The translations under genes were made by a program, and so were the position numbers. The notes under the pieces were generated by a model. The model was not told where the DNA came from and did not search any database. It worked only from the letters and a program-made list of their open reading frames with translations. This document shows, piece by piece, positions 1-11,204 of a stretch of 64,000 bases of DNA. The first letter of the stretch is position 1. Every line of letters starts with the position of its first letter. Source of the stretch: Cannabis sativa (taxonomy: Eukaryota > Streptophyta > Magnoliopsida > Rosales > Cannabaceae); NCBI RefSeq assembly GCF_029168945.1, contig NC_083603.1, positions 51,718,406 through 51,782,405 on the forward strand, given 5' to 3'.

Positions 1-506
1 GGCTAAGGCGGACTAAGCCTGTGCTTAGGGCCCACTTTAACCCAGTGTCCAAATTTTTTATATAACATATTTTTTTTATATTGAAAAAAAAAATAGCATT
101 TTTTGAAAATTTTTGTAAAAGAGGTCCAATAATACTTACATTTTACTTTAGATAAAACACGTACTTAAATTTTGTTTAAAGCCCATTATTACTTAGGGTC
201 GACCCTAAACATAGAGTATTTGAAGTACAAATAACTTTTTTTTGGAAAAAAACTTATTATTTTAATAAATTATATTTAATCTATAATTAATTAATACAAA
301 TTCCCACATAAAAAAACAAAACACAAGAATTATCAAATGTCATATAATTATTTAAATGCTAAAATTTGTTCCAATCTATATAATAATTTTATCTGAGATT
401 TAAGTAAAAAAATATAATATATATTGTTTTTAAAAATTATTATTTTAAATTTTCAGTATAAATTTTAGTTAGCCCACCCTAAAATTATATTCTAAGTCCG
501 CCACTG
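1..506. mobile_element. hAT-like non-autonomous element, right end
   Basis: The right edge, read on the minus strand, is CAGTGGCGGACTTAG, which resembles the CAGTGGCGGA-type terminal inverted repeats of plant hAT elements. The window opens with GGCGGACTAAGCC, a degraded match to the same end in opposite orientation. Both ends are followed by related words (left TTAGGGCCCAC; right, read inward, TTAGGGTGGGC). The interior is AT-rich with no coding capacity. The left flank lies at the window boundary, so an 8-bp target duplication cannot be tested. Confidence 0.4.
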
Positions 507-539
507 AATGGTTATACACTAGTATAGTATATACATACA

Positions 540-1110
540 TATTACGTAACCTTAAGCGTGCTGCGACTGGATTATGTATTGATTTTGCCGAATCAAATAA
601 TCCAACCGGTCATGAGTGGCATGAGTATGCACATCGATGGACGCCTCAATTTGCAATGGTAGAGGGTGCAATTCACTTGGTTCAGATACAACATCTTCCT
701 CATCTTCACCTTCTTCACCCTCAGTTGGGTCATTCTCGTTATGAAGCTTGCGAGTCTCTTTTGGAGGAGTGAGGGATGGCTGGGGGAAATCATAGAAATA
801 TTTTCGCGAAATCATTTTTGTTGATTGTAATGATATCCCCATCCATAGACTGTGTGCCACGTTGACAGCGCAAGGCTATAATTAGAGCACCATGTGCCAT
901 TCTACTTGCGGTTCACATTTGAGAAATGAACTTGAAATTTCTATATATGAGGCGGCCAATGTCACAATCTAGCTTGGTCATAATAGCAAACACCACCAAA
1001 CATCAATCCACAGAAGATACATGCAATGTGGGCAACAACCAAACATTTACGAAGTACACCCGTGCCCTAGCTTGCTCCAACTCTCCATCACCATTTTTTT
1101 GAAATCTTTG
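540..1110 (-). pseudogene. TE-derived coding fragment (plant transposon-protein-like)
   Basis: The minus strand carries broken reading-frame pieces. One reads approximately IMTKLDCDIGRLIYRNFKF, then after a stop MAHGALIIALRCQRG. The next open stretch (552-860) has an acidic run of Glu/Asp and then a C-terminal segment. The arrangement recalls the 'putative plant transposon protein' domain found in gag-like ORFs of plant retroelements, but this is from memory of the family and I could not search. Several stops and frame changes show it is not functional. It lies just beyond the truncated end of the LINE and is probably a separate insertion. Confidence 0.35.
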
Positions 1111-1319
1111 TGTTCAGTCCAGAAATTAAAAAATCTGAAAGGTTTGAAACAAATATCTTAGACTACAGATGAAAAGACCACACAAGAACAATAATTAGAC
1201 ACAGTCTTTCAATTCATATTAGTAGAAGAATTAGGAAACATATTTAACCACTCTTTATTTTTGAGCACATGCTCAATTCTCGAGTATATTCGGTCCTTAG
1301 TATCTTGATTATTAGATTA

Positions 1320-2235
1320 AGTAAAATGTGATATGGATCTGTGCAATCTGCCAGCCAACCCTAAAGCCAGCAATTGTTCGCGTCTTCTATTTCAGCTCTA
1401 GTGATCTGATTAGCCCTACATTTGTCACCATATTCAAATACTGCATTAAAGTTCCCCATTATAAACCACGAATTATCTGGAAACTGAAGCTTAGACAAGC
1501 CAATCTAAAGCAACTTTCTCTCTTCTAAGGTATTTGAGCCATAAACAAAAGTAGCACAAAACTCACTCGTATAACAAGCCATCTTAACAAGGAAATGAAC
1601 ATACTGATTTGTTTCTTCTAACACAGAGACTCTAACAAACTTATTCCTCCATATAAGCAGACTTCTATCTTCAACAATCGGACTAGAATGAAAGTTCTAG
1701 CCATGGAAATTAGCTAAAATTGCATCAATCATTTTATTACCTACCCCTCATCTTAGTTTCAAGCAAAGCACCAAACCCAATTCTCCTTATTCTACACACA
1801 TTAATCATAGCCTCTTGCTTTTTATTACTATTAAGGCCTCTAACATTCCACCTTAAGATATTACAATTATCATTAGTTGAACTCTCAGTAACAATGTCAC
1901 TTTTATCACACCCATGCTGTAAATGCAGAATATCAAAATCATTAAAATTAAGAGTCTTACCTCCTACATCATTCACCAATTGAACACTTCTTACCTTCCA
2001 TTCTTTTCTCACTTTCCCTCTTCCCTCCAAACTAGCTTCTCCCTTAGAGATAATTTCTCCTTGATCAAAAACCTCATCAACATTAGGAGCTTCTTTCAAA
2101 TTTTCCTTTGTTATCAATGACTCATTTACCAACTCTGGACTTGCTACATTGTTTCCTGGAGCATCAAATATGATCCCTTTCTCTATCTCATCAGCTTTGG
2201 AAGACTGATGCATAGTTTGAGCTTCCACCTTCTTT
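1320..2235 (-). pseudogene. LINE ORF2 remnant: endonuclease domain
   Basis: This is the N-terminal apurinic-type endonuclease of a plant LINE, which nicks target DNA to prime reverse transcription. The minus strand has WNVRGLNSNKKQEAM at about 1850-1890, the canonical start of this domain, followed by ALLETKM with the metal-binding Glu. Further on, near 1440-1470, WFIMGNFNAVF corresponds to the usual G-D-F-N catalytic motif with the Asp replaced by Asn. That substitution and an in-frame stop near 1365 indicate loss of function. Reverse transcriptase and RNase H do not follow. Confidence 0.7.
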
Positions 2236-2239
2236 AGGC

Positions 2240-3162
2240 CTGAACTTTTTTGTGTACTTCCTACAATCGACCATAATGTGGCCATAGCCACGACATGCTT
2301 TACATTGAACAAGAAGCCACTCCTAGTGTACCTCATGCTCAATAAGTTTACCATGTTCATTCAAGAATTGAATACTTATCGGTGGCTCATTTGTTATGTC
2401 CATCCCCACTAGCACCCTAGAAAATTTAACCATGTAACTCTCCCTTGTAACCCTATCAGCCATGATTAATTTACCAATCATGCTAACTATAGCTCATAGA
2501 CACTTACTTTCCCAGTAGTAAAGTCCTAGATCATGTAATCAAATCTAGAAAGGAACTGATTTTACAAGACATAATGCTGTAAAAATGGTTGTCCACAGTC
2601 GCACAATAATTGGCTTTCAATCGAATCGGAGCACTCCATCCTTAAAAATAAGATCTATGCAATCCCTATTTTACCCATTTGCATTTAATAAAATCTTCGA
2701 AAACAGCAAAAAGAAGATTAGCTCCTAACACCATACACACTACTGCTACACTTCCCATTGCGGTTCGCAATTTAACCTCATCTAAAACTACTTGAGCTAT
2801 TTTCTTATTGTCTTTCAAAATGGGTTCTGTATAGGTCAGATTAGGTTCTTTGAAAGAAATTTTACCTTCAGTGAATTTCTTCCAATGTTGTTGAGAGTTC
2901 AAATGGAATTCCTCCTGTTCGACCTCTTCAGCCCAACTAGATTTCTCATCTCAAATCTCCTTCTCAATGCTATTCTCTTCTGTCATATCATGATCAATCT
3001 CGATAATACATCTCCAGATTGTAAAGCTTGAGTAACCAACTCAAGGCCTTCCAAACCAACATTCTCCTCTGAATTATGCAAATCATCTTGGATTGAAGGG
3101 GGTCCACGAGATTCAATCGAGTTACAGGCTTTCGAATCACTCTTTTCTTCTTTGCCATGGAA
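2240..3162 (-). pseudogene. LINE ORF1 remnant (DUF4283 and CCHC zinc knuckle)
   Basis: ORF1 of plant LINEs encodes an RNA-binding protein that packages the LINE transcript. A likely start reads MAKKKRVIRKPVTR near 3160, a basic N-terminus. Around 2670-2770 the minus strand reads VVCMVLGANLLFAVFEDFIK, the typical beginning of a DUF4283 domain. Near 2310 it reads CKACRGYGHIMVDC, a perfect C-x2-C-x4-H-x4-C knuckle, preceded by NEHGKLIEHEVHWEWL, which is usual upstream of this finger. The blocks fall in different frames and are separated by stops, so no single protein can be made. It is followed by the endonuclease domain of the same element. Confidence 0.7.
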
Positions 3163-3359
3163 GCGAGAAAATGACCACAGGTTTGTGATTGTTGTGGTGA
3201 GTAGTCTTTCATTTTTTTTTCCTGTTAATATATATTGGTTGTTGCATTACATCAAGTATAACGGTGAACAGTAAAATAAGATAATAATAAATAATAAACA
3301 AATAAGAAGTTGTGGCTCTATAAAATTAAATAATAAATAGATGAAATATTTTTCACTCA

Positions 3360-3615
3360 ATTTTTTTTTGATCAATCTCGATTACTGTAGATCTCATTCA
3401 CTTGTGATAGTTATGACAACTTTAGATAATTACAGAGTGTTTCAAACATGTTCAACAATCGAATTGTCACTTTGGGTATTTTACGATCAATAATTGCAAT
3501 ATAACTAAGATTGTATATTAACTCTAGTTATCAAAAGTTTTTAACTGGTCTAGAAATTATTGTCAAGTGAGCTCATTTGTGGTAGTTCTTACTTTAGTTA
3601 AATGATTAGCGTGGT
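3360..3615. repeat. Diverged direct repeat, copy 1
   Basis: The segment from GATAGTTATGACAACTTTAG through GGTCTAGAAATTATTGTC recurs as a second copy at about 4010-4110, continued at 5282-5410. The second copy is split by the LINE insertion at 4111-5281. Copies are clearly related but have many substitutions. I see no coding capacity. The stretch 3620-4000 between the copies is AT-rich and contains nothing recognisable. Confidence 0.6.
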
Positions 3616-4110
3616 ACAATTTTTTTTATTTTTTATTTTTAGTTGAAAAATTTAGTTAATTAAATATTTATAAATTTCTCTCCAATACAAAAAATAATAA
3701 TTGAAAAAATAAAATTAAATGTATTATACCCTTAAAAAATGATTCAAATACAAAAAAAAAAAATAAAAAATAAAAAATAAATAATAATAATAAATAACAA
3801 AAAACTATAAAGTGAAAATGTCAAAGACTCAACTTATGTTGCCTAATTAATTAGGAGAACTTACCAAATGTATCACAAAAAATTATTAGTTATATAAATT
3901 GATTCTTATAAATTTATATTTTATTGTGTATGATATATAAATACCAATTATGAATAATTTAAAAAGGCAAAAAGAATCTAAATAAAAAAATAAATTATAT
4001 GTTGTCAAAATTTGATAGTTATAACAATTTTAGATAATTATGTGGTGTTTTAAACATACTTATAACAGATAAATTTCTAGTCTAAATATTTTAAGATCAA
4101 CAATTAGATT

Positions 4111-5281
4111 GACCATGATACTGTTACTAGCATATATACTGAAAGAGGGAAAGCCTTGTGGTCAGGGGATTGATAGATGGATTTGGACCAAGGAAGCGAG
4201 CGGCCAATTCACAACAAAGTCTGCTTACTTAATACAGGCTTCTGAGAGAGCCCCTGCCTGTGTGGTTGCGCCTACCTTGTGGAACAAACTTTGGAACTCC
4301 AAAATTTTAGAAAGACATAAATTTCTTTGGTGGGGTATCCTTTCGAATGCTCTACCTGTCCGTGGTCTCCTGGCAAGAAGAATCCCGATTGATGATGACC
4401 TATGCCCATTGTGTGGGGAGACGCCGGAATCTATGGAACACCTGTTCCTCTATTGCAACTTTGCTTACCATCTCTAGAGATCCTCCCCTTGGGGGGTGTT
4501 CCCGATCCCTGACTCGGGAGGCCGAGTTTGGGATTGGGTTAAATTTCTTTGGAACTTGAAGATGAATGGGGTGGACTCTGACAATCTGTTCCTTTATGCT
4601 TCAATCGTCGTTGATACAATATGGAAAGCCAGAAATGACAAGGTTCATAACTCACACCCGAGTAACATTGCTATGGCCATTGACTCTATTTCTCATTGTT
4701 ATACAGATTATGTTTTCTGCTTACTTCCCCCGAAAACTCCGGTGGCTTCTCCGACTTGGATTCCCCCGCATGAAGATTGGGTCAAAATCAACTGTGATGC
4801 TAAGGTTGGTGGAGATTCAATGTGTATTGCGACTCTGGCTAGGGATCACTTTGGTACCGTTCTGTGGGCTGCTGTTACTAAGCTCAACTTTAGAGATCCC
4901 CTGATTGGTGAGGCGGCGGCGTGTCACCTCGCTTTGGATTCGGCTGGACTCAAGAACCACAACTATATTTTGGTGGAGAGTGATTCTGAATTGGTTATCA
5001 AAGCACTGAAAGGTCTTCAATCTATTTGGAATATTGATAATTATGTTTATTTATGTAATCAACTCTCTAAAAACTTTTTATCTTGTAATTTTACGTCTGT
5101 TTCTCGTCGTTGTAATTTTGCCGCCCATAATGTGGCTAATTGGGCGTTTGCCCAGAACATCTCAGGTTTTGTGGAACCCTCCTCAATTCCTGATACTATC
5201 CTTTGTAATGACCGTGAGGTCTAATTTTCATATATATATATATATATACATATCAAACGTTTTATTTTCAAAAAAAAAAAG
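4111..5281 (+). mobile_element. 5'-truncated LINE insertion with target-site duplication
   Basis: The element consists of the last part of LINE ORF2, a short 3' UTR with a TA run (5230-5248) and a terminal A tract at 5270-5280. It is flanked by ACAATTAGATT (4100-4110) and ACAATTACATT (5282-5292), an 11-bp target duplication with one mismatch. The flanking DNA is one copy of a repeat whose uninterrupted version is seen at about 3360-3610, confirming the insertion point. 5' truncation is the usual outcome of LINE insertion. Confidence 0.75.
4112..5224 (+). pseudogene. LINE ORF2 C-terminus: zinc-binding and RNase H-like domains
   Basis: One continuous reading frame is interrupted by a single TAG at 4475-4477. 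Upstream of the stop is the reverse-transcriptase zinc-binding domain: FTTKSAYLIQ, then HKFLWWGILSNALPV, then DDLCPLCGETPESMEHLFLYC, the C-x2-C...H-x4-C cluster seen in plant LINE-like proteins. After the stop the frame continues with WKARNDKVHN and then an RNase H-like domain (RVT_3 type): VKINCDAKVGGD with the first Asp, LALDSAGL with the expected acidic neighbourhood, VESDSELVIKAL with the third acidic site, and NFAAHNVANWA. Domain order and sequence are typical of this family; the reverse-transcriptase core is missing. A fragment, unlikely to be made as protein. Confidence 0.8.
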
Positions 5282-5292
5282 ACAATTACATT

Positions 5293-6590
5293 ATAATTTA
5301 AATTGTTATGTTAACTATAGCTATCAAAAGGTTTTAATGGGTCTAGAAATTGTTGTCTATCACATCATATGTGTAGTTTTTACTTTAGTTATTAAAAGAC
5401 TTGAATTAATTAGTATGCGAGTAGGGCCGATTCTGAAGGTAGGTGAGCTAGGCGTGTACCTTGGGCCTCCGAGAGTCCAAAAATTGTGAAAGAAATATTA
5501 GTATATAAATAAAATATTAAATAATAAATATTGTATGGTATTGTTGTAAAGAGTTTTACTTTAATCTAGAGGGTAAGAGATCAATTCCTAGTCTCTACAT
5601 TTCTATTTTTTTTTTTTTAAAAAAAAAAATATGTAATATGTAACTATGAAAGATATTAAATGCTCTTTAAAATTTTTAAAAAGTTTTACCATTATGCAAC
5701 ATAACTATTATTTTGATAATAATTAAATTATATATAAGAGTCCTAAAATTTAAATTTACTTTAGTCGACGTATACTTTAGGACAGACGCTATATGTGAGT
5801 CATTGTTTATTATTCTTTTGTGTTTTTTGCGTCTTGAAGTGGGAGGACAAAAACATTTTCGATATTTTGAAATAATGGACGAAGCTCTTTCAATTTCAGA
5901 AGCATTAATAATGATTCCCTTATGATGTAATGATTCTTTCTTACGCTATTACTTGATGAGGTCATATATCAAGCCTATATATTTTAAACCTAAAACATAA
6001 ACAATTAAATTAAACCTTCTAGTTCTTTCTCATGACAATTTGAGAGAGATTATCTATGTTCCACATATTCCATCTTACTCATATTATTAATCCCAAAAAC
6101 TTATATTAGCTTGTCACACATGGATGTATAGCCTCTAACTGAACAAAGAAAACATCTCTATAGAAAGAAAGAAAGGATGTATAATTGGGACCAGTAAGAC
6201 AATTGGATATTATTCTTTAGATATAAAGAGATCTACTTAATCGTTGAAGACAAGGATTGGAGGAGGTGAGGGATTAGATTCTCTCCCCTTTCCTTTTTTT
6301 TCCTAGTTATAGTGAATTTCTTCTAAATAAAGTGGGGAAAAAAGATAAACAAAGCTTACTTCAAGGAATTGCTCTATTTGAAAGGGATCCTATCTCTCTA
6401 TCTATACTATTTATAATTATACATATATTATATATATGAAAGAGTTTTTATGTATACATACATAATATAAAATATCTACAAGAATCCATTAATACATTCA
6501 ATTATTTAGCTTTGTTCACACGAGTATACCTCTTCTTCTCAAGGCAAGTATATATATATATATATATTTATATAAATTATGTATATATGA
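5293..6590. other. Intergenic, AT-rich; possible old hAT-like remnant
   Basis: After the remainder of the split direct repeat (to about 5410) lies a diverged block: GTAGGGCCGATTCTG at 5421, CTTGGGCCTCC at 5460, and a short coding-like stretch at 5800-5920. This could be an eroded hAT family element, but evidence is weak. From 5930 to 6590 I see only AT-rich spacer and the upstream region of the next gene, including a TA dinucleotide run at 6548-6567. Confidence 0.35.
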
Positions 6591-6597
6591 GCTTCAT

Positions 6598-6613
6598 CCC
6601 TATATATATAAAT
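6598..6613 (+). promoter_or_regulatory. Candidate TATA box of the 6668 gene
   Basis: TATATATATAAATA lies about 55-70 bases before the proposed ATG at 6668. Other TA-rich stretches nearby make the exact element uncertain. Confidence 0.3.
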
Positions 6614-6667
6614 ACGTAACAAAGTGTATAGTTATTGATTTTTGTTTTGGTTAATATTGTTGTAACC

Positions 6668-7162
6668 ATGAGAGGTGTTGAGGTTAGAAGAAGTGAAGAG
6701 TCACTATGTGAGATGTCATTGAAAGTGGTTGCAAATATCATTAGGCTCTCAGCTTTCTCAATTTCTCAAAGAAGCCTTGGCAACAACACTAATAATAATA
6801 ATAATGATAATCACCCAGTAGTAGTAGCTCCTTCTTCTTCTTCTTCTTATAAAAATAACAACTATATCAAAACCAAAACCAAAATAAGCACAAGCCCTCC
6901 TTCTCCTCCTTTGAAGGTGAATAAGCCGTTGTTGAGGGCCCTAAAACCCCAGTGTGAGCCACAACAAATCTACTTGGTTGATCATGAACCAATTACTCGT
7001 CATCTTGACCATCTTGATCTTGTGAAGGAAGACATGAATAATGTTGATGGCAGAGCTTCTGACTTCATTCAAAAGGTACGTCAGAAGAATCTAAAGGCTG
7101 TCACTAATAATAATGAAACTATTTATTCATGCAAATTAGTCCCTCGAAGTCGTACTATGTAA
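6668..7162 (+). CDS. Small plant protein of unknown function, 164 aa
   Basis: I do not recognise a named function. The reading frame is open from 6635, but the ATG at 6668 is preferred: its context (AACCATGAG) is better and the extra upstream 11 residues look like translated leader. The protein starts MRGVEVRRSEESLCEMSLKV, with a conserved-looking helical stretch NIIRLSAFSISQRSLG. It then has an Asn run (about residues 39-46), a Ser run (56-60), a Pro/Ser/Lys-rich middle, and a C-terminal motif ASDFIQKVRQKN. This N- and C-terminal pairing resembles small uncharacterised plant proteins I have seen, but no domain name can be given. No signal peptide or membrane span is evident. A sequence AAG-GTACGT at 7073 could serve as a splice donor, so the last 29 codons might be intronic; the continuous frame favours a single exon. 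Confidence 0.6.
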   Translation: MRGVEVRRSEESLCEMSLKVVANIIRLSAFSISQRSLGNNTNNNNNDNHPVVVAPSSSSSYKNNNYIKTKTKISTSPPSPPLKVNKPLLRALKPQCEPQQIYLVDHEPITRHLDHLDLVKEDMNNVDGRASDFIQKVRQKNLKAVTNNNETIYSCKLVPRSRTM

Positions 7163-8571
7163 CCATCATCAACCACTTACCACTACGTACCACCACCATC
7201 ACCACTACAACTAGCTATTACTATTTATATATAAATACAGAGAAAGAGAGGGTACATGATTATATATATGTTTGTACTATATATATATATCATCAATCGT
7301 TGCTTTACGGATTTTTTTGCTCCTCTTAATTTTCAATTATATATTATATATATTATGATCAAAAGAAATCCCTAGCTATAGTATTAATTAATATATATCT
7401 ATGTATCAGAATAATTAAGTTATAATCATGATGATGGTTATATGATATATGATGTATCTTATCTTTGTATTAAGGACAGATTCAGGGCGATATATGTATG
7501 AATTTATATATATATATAAATATATATATATTGAAACTACAGCATTTGGCTTTATATATCTTTAGTTATGTGTATTCATACATATATATACATATTTTTT
7601 ATTCCATGTTTGTTATATATATTCTTAATTATATTTGCTTACGTTTCAATTCACTAACCTTTCATTAATAGACTTGTAGTCTGGTTTAATATTCATCTTC
7701 ATCCATATATTGAAAATAGATAACAGATTATCTTAATTTGGAGATGTTAAGCTTACCTACCATGTACCAACCAAAGTACTCAATGAGATTCCAAAGCAAA
7801 AGTTTGGGTTATATATTTGCTTTTGGCGCTTGTGTTTCTCACTCAATTTATAGAACCAATATAAATAGAGGAAGACAAAGCTAATTAATTGAAGATGTAG
7901 TTTGACTAATAAATTGTAATAGAATGTTATAAAAATATAACATCCACGTCTAAAATTATATATATATCGAAATATTCTTTTTTTTTTTTAATTTATTTTT
8001 TTCACGGTAATATTTGTTATAGTTATAATATCATTCTTGTAAATTTTTTAAAAATTCCGAATAGTTTAATGTACCGAAAACAGAGTTTCTGATATTTCAG
8101 TTTACCACTCATCTTCAGAAAAGTTCAAACCTTTTTTAGGCACTGTAAGCTATACGAAATTTTTAAAAAATTTACAAGGACGCTGTTGCAATTATAACGA
8201 ACACATCATATGAAAAAAAAATTTGAAAAAAAATATTTTAACATGTGTTTTCGGGCACAGAGACCGACTAAAAGATTGTAATAGGAAGTTGACGATAATA
8301 CTCTTTATATAAATATATAAAAGGGTGTACGGTAGCAATTGCATTTTTTTTTGTTATATATTTATAGGATATTAGGTATAAAATTTTTTAACTACTGATC
8401 TAATTAAATAACTCAAATTAGGTTTAAAAACTACACTATAATTAATATATTCAACCAACAAAACTCCAATCCCGTGTTTTATTTTTTTATTTCTACATAT
8501 TTATTTTGTGATTATTTAAAATTTTAATCAAGAGATTTTTCAATTATAGTCTAATAGGGCAAAGAAATTAT
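7163..8571. other. Intergenic: 3' flank of the 6668 gene and AT-rich spacer
   Basis: TA-rich sequence with several short TATATA runs; no reading frame resembling a gene. It contains the small inverted repeat described separately at 8018-8200. Confidence 0.5.
8018..8200. repeat. Small inverted repeat (MITE-like hairpin)
   Basis: The left arm, about 8020-8060, contains CTTGTAAATTTTTTAAAAAT; the right arm at about 8155-8200 contains its reverse complement, ATTTTTAAAAAATTTACAAG, within a longer match that includes TTATAATNNCA-type sequence. The spacer is about 95 bases. It may be the centre of a MITE, but I could not define outer ends or a target duplication. Confidence 0.5.
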
Positions 8572-8589
8572 CACTACTAAAAAATCTCG

Positions 8590-8890
8590 AATTCCCGTCG
8601 GTTTTACACCGTCAGGTAAAGAATTCCCGACAGTCCATAAAACCGTCGCCTATACGAGCGTCGCGAATACTAGGTAAAATAGGCGACGGTTGAAAACAGT
8701 CGGGAAAATAGTATGGGCCACGGTTTAAAACCGTCGCCTATAGTATAGGCCACAGTTTAAAACCGTGGCCTATACTATAGGCCACGGTTTTAAACTGTCG
8801 CCTATAGTGGTATAAGCACGATTTTAAACCGTAGCCTATAGTAAAATTTTCAGTTTTGATTATAAATTTTGTTTTTTAGCGACGGTTTTT
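8590..8890. repeat. CACTA left subterminal repeats
   Basis: Many direct and inverted copies of short words built on ACCGTCGCCTATA and GGCCACGGTTT, including palindromic pairs around 8735-8800. The matching array is at the other end of the element. Confidence 0.75.
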
Positions 8891-10825
8891 ACCAGTCATT
8901 TGTTGCAAAAAAATGAAAAAAAAATGTAAATTTCTACTATTTTTTTCCAGCATTAATTAACTTTTATTAATTTATATAATGTCACTAATTAATTACTGTA
9001 AAGTATAAACATAAATTGAAAATGAACAGAAATTGTAATATATACAAACTACATATTCTAACTTACTTAATCGTTAGTTATACTAAAGTAATTGGTTATA
9101 TTGTAAAGTATAAACAAAAAAGAAACGTTGGGAGAATGTGAGTCAACTCCATCAATGGGTCAAAAGAAACTCCTCCAACAGGAACAACTTTACCATATCA
9201 CTATATATGCCACAGTACGTTAACAATCACCTCAAGAAAATTCAAAGTATATAATTCAATGCATAACTGAGTATGTCATAGATCTATTAGTAAAATATTT
9301 AGTGACAAAAAGTACAATTCGAGCATGGTCATCAAAGTTGAAATAGACCATACTCATCAGAGGCATTATATACCAAAGAAAAAAGTATACTACTCTGAAT
9401 AATTCTCCGAGCAGTTAATTCATATATTGACAATAAATTTTCAGAATCCCATATCTATTCTACTCTATTGCTTATTCAAAAAAAATGCTAATTATAAATC
9501 CAAACATTTAGCCTTAAAATCCAATTGAAACTTGACTCCGTCAAAAGAAAATGCTAAACTTTAATATTAAAACAATAAAATATAAAAATGGGGGAAGGTA
9601 ATAATGGATGATTCGAGACTTTACCAACGGGAACAAAAGGGTTCCTAACCTGTTTCTTCTCCACACAAAAAAAAAAATCCTCGAAATTGGCCTCAGTTGA
9701 ACCCATCTTGATCTTCTCCAAGTGAAGATAATTGGATATATAAGTTATACCTATTCAAATTTTATTAGTTACAGATGCTAAACACTCTCATCATCAAAAT
9801 ACCAAAAAAAAAAAATAAAATAAAATGCACACTCTAGTTGTTATACAAAAACTCAACTACCCATTTAAAGTTCTGTGTTTGTGCTAAAATTCAAGATCAC
9901 AATGAGAGCCTAGAAAAAATCCCATTAATAACTTTGTAAATTTAGAAGACCTTTTTCAAGAGGCCCAAATGAAAATGGACAGCCTTATCCAAGTTTTTAG
10001 AGGTCAATAAATATCAACAATGCATTCTAAACCAAACATTATTTGTAAGGTTTCATACATTGCCATGATGGACTAAGAAAAATAGTAATAGATTCATTTC
10101 AGAGACAAAATAGTATTAACTGCCAACATCTCCACAAGAACTCAATATCATAGACAATTAGAGGATCACAGTTGAACGGAAAAAAAATTCTTACTAATTA
10201 ATTCAACTTATCAGAAAATAGTCAAACGATATAGTCAAGCCTAGTAACTTGCTAATGACAAACAAAAAATCAAATCCCACAAATAGCAGAGATAGAGAAA
10301 TTAAATTTAGACCCATTAACACATGTTAAATCTTCTCAACTTCATAACATGTTATCATTTGCCAATAAAATAAGTGAAAAGAAGGCAATTTAGTACATCA
10401 TTTCCCTTAATAGGGGATCATATATAGATAGGCATAAGCATGTATAAAAGCAATTTACAATCCTAGTGGCATTAAAACCGAACATCACAAGCAATAAGTT
10501 CTAGAGTATAAAACTAGGACAAATGACATAATGGGTAGTCACTAAATAAAAAAACATTATCATATACCAAATCAGTTCATAAATGACATTTGATTGAGGG
10601 AAAAAAACAAAGTAATTGAACAAAGAATTACATATCAAAGTCTACAAAACATTCAAAATAGCCATGTTTATATATTAAATATTGAATGGAACAAGTGCAT
10701 TTATCATTAACAAAAATTCCAATGCTAAATAATTTTGCAACAATTAAAAACACAAAAAGATCTGTGTATATATATACATATGAAAAATATTAACTGAGCA
10801 AATGCAGTAGCTCGTCTCAACTTAC

Positions 10826-11084
10826 CACCGTAGTCTTTGTTTTTAGGGTCAACGTAAGAATCAGGAAGCACAAACAAAACACCTTGCAAACCTGTTCAAA
10901 ACATTGTAAGAATGAATATCAATGACAATAAACAATACCCATCTGAAATATCATATCATAGCCTTATCAAAAAACAAAATTCATACCCTCTGGCTTATTG
11001 GAGTTCTCCTCATTAATATCATAACCAAACCCAAAATATATTTCGCATGAAACGTTGTAAATCTTCTTCTTAGCTTCCTCAACA
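10826..11084 (-). pseudogene. Captured MORF/RIP (DAG-like) gene fragment, two exons
   Basis: MORF proteins are plastid or mitochondrial factors required for C-to-U RNA editing. Two blocks on the minus strand match the MORF core. Exon A (11084-10987, after acceptor CAG, before donor GTATGA) encodes VEEAKKKIYNVSC...YFGFGYDINEENSNKPE. Exon B (10891-10826, after acceptor ACAG, before donor GTAAGT) encodes [22 protein letters not shown]. The reading frame is continuous across the 95-bp intron, with a Gly codon split by it, and all splice signals are intact. The upstream (plastid-targeting) and downstream parts are not recognisable. The fragment is inside the CACTA element, so it is a transduplicated piece rather than a resident gene. 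VEEAKKKIYNVSC suggests the MORF2/MORF9 side of the family, but I cannot assign the paralogue. Confidence 0.82.
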
Positions 11085-11204
11085 CTGAAAAAACCACAAA
11101 ATTAGAGTAAAAAAAAGTTTGTACATTTATAGTCAAAACAGAAGCATTGAGAAATTCATAAACCAAATGTGCCAAGGCCAAGACAATATACGAATAGGGT
11201 CGGT

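Larger units (their letters stand above)
1300..3217 (-). mobile_element. LINE (non-LTR retrotransposon), 5' part, minus strand
   Basis: Read on the minus strand, this is the beginning of a plant L1-type LINE: an ORF1 (DUF4283 plus CCHC zinc knuckle), then the start of ORF2 with the endonuclease domain. The reverse transcriptase that should follow is absent below about 1300, so the 3' part has been lost. This is the opposite of usual LINE 5' truncation and points to a later deletion or rearrangement. Frame changes between blocks show it is dead. The apparent 5' limit is just above the start codon at about 3160; a poly-T run lies at 3211-3220. Confidence 0.7.
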
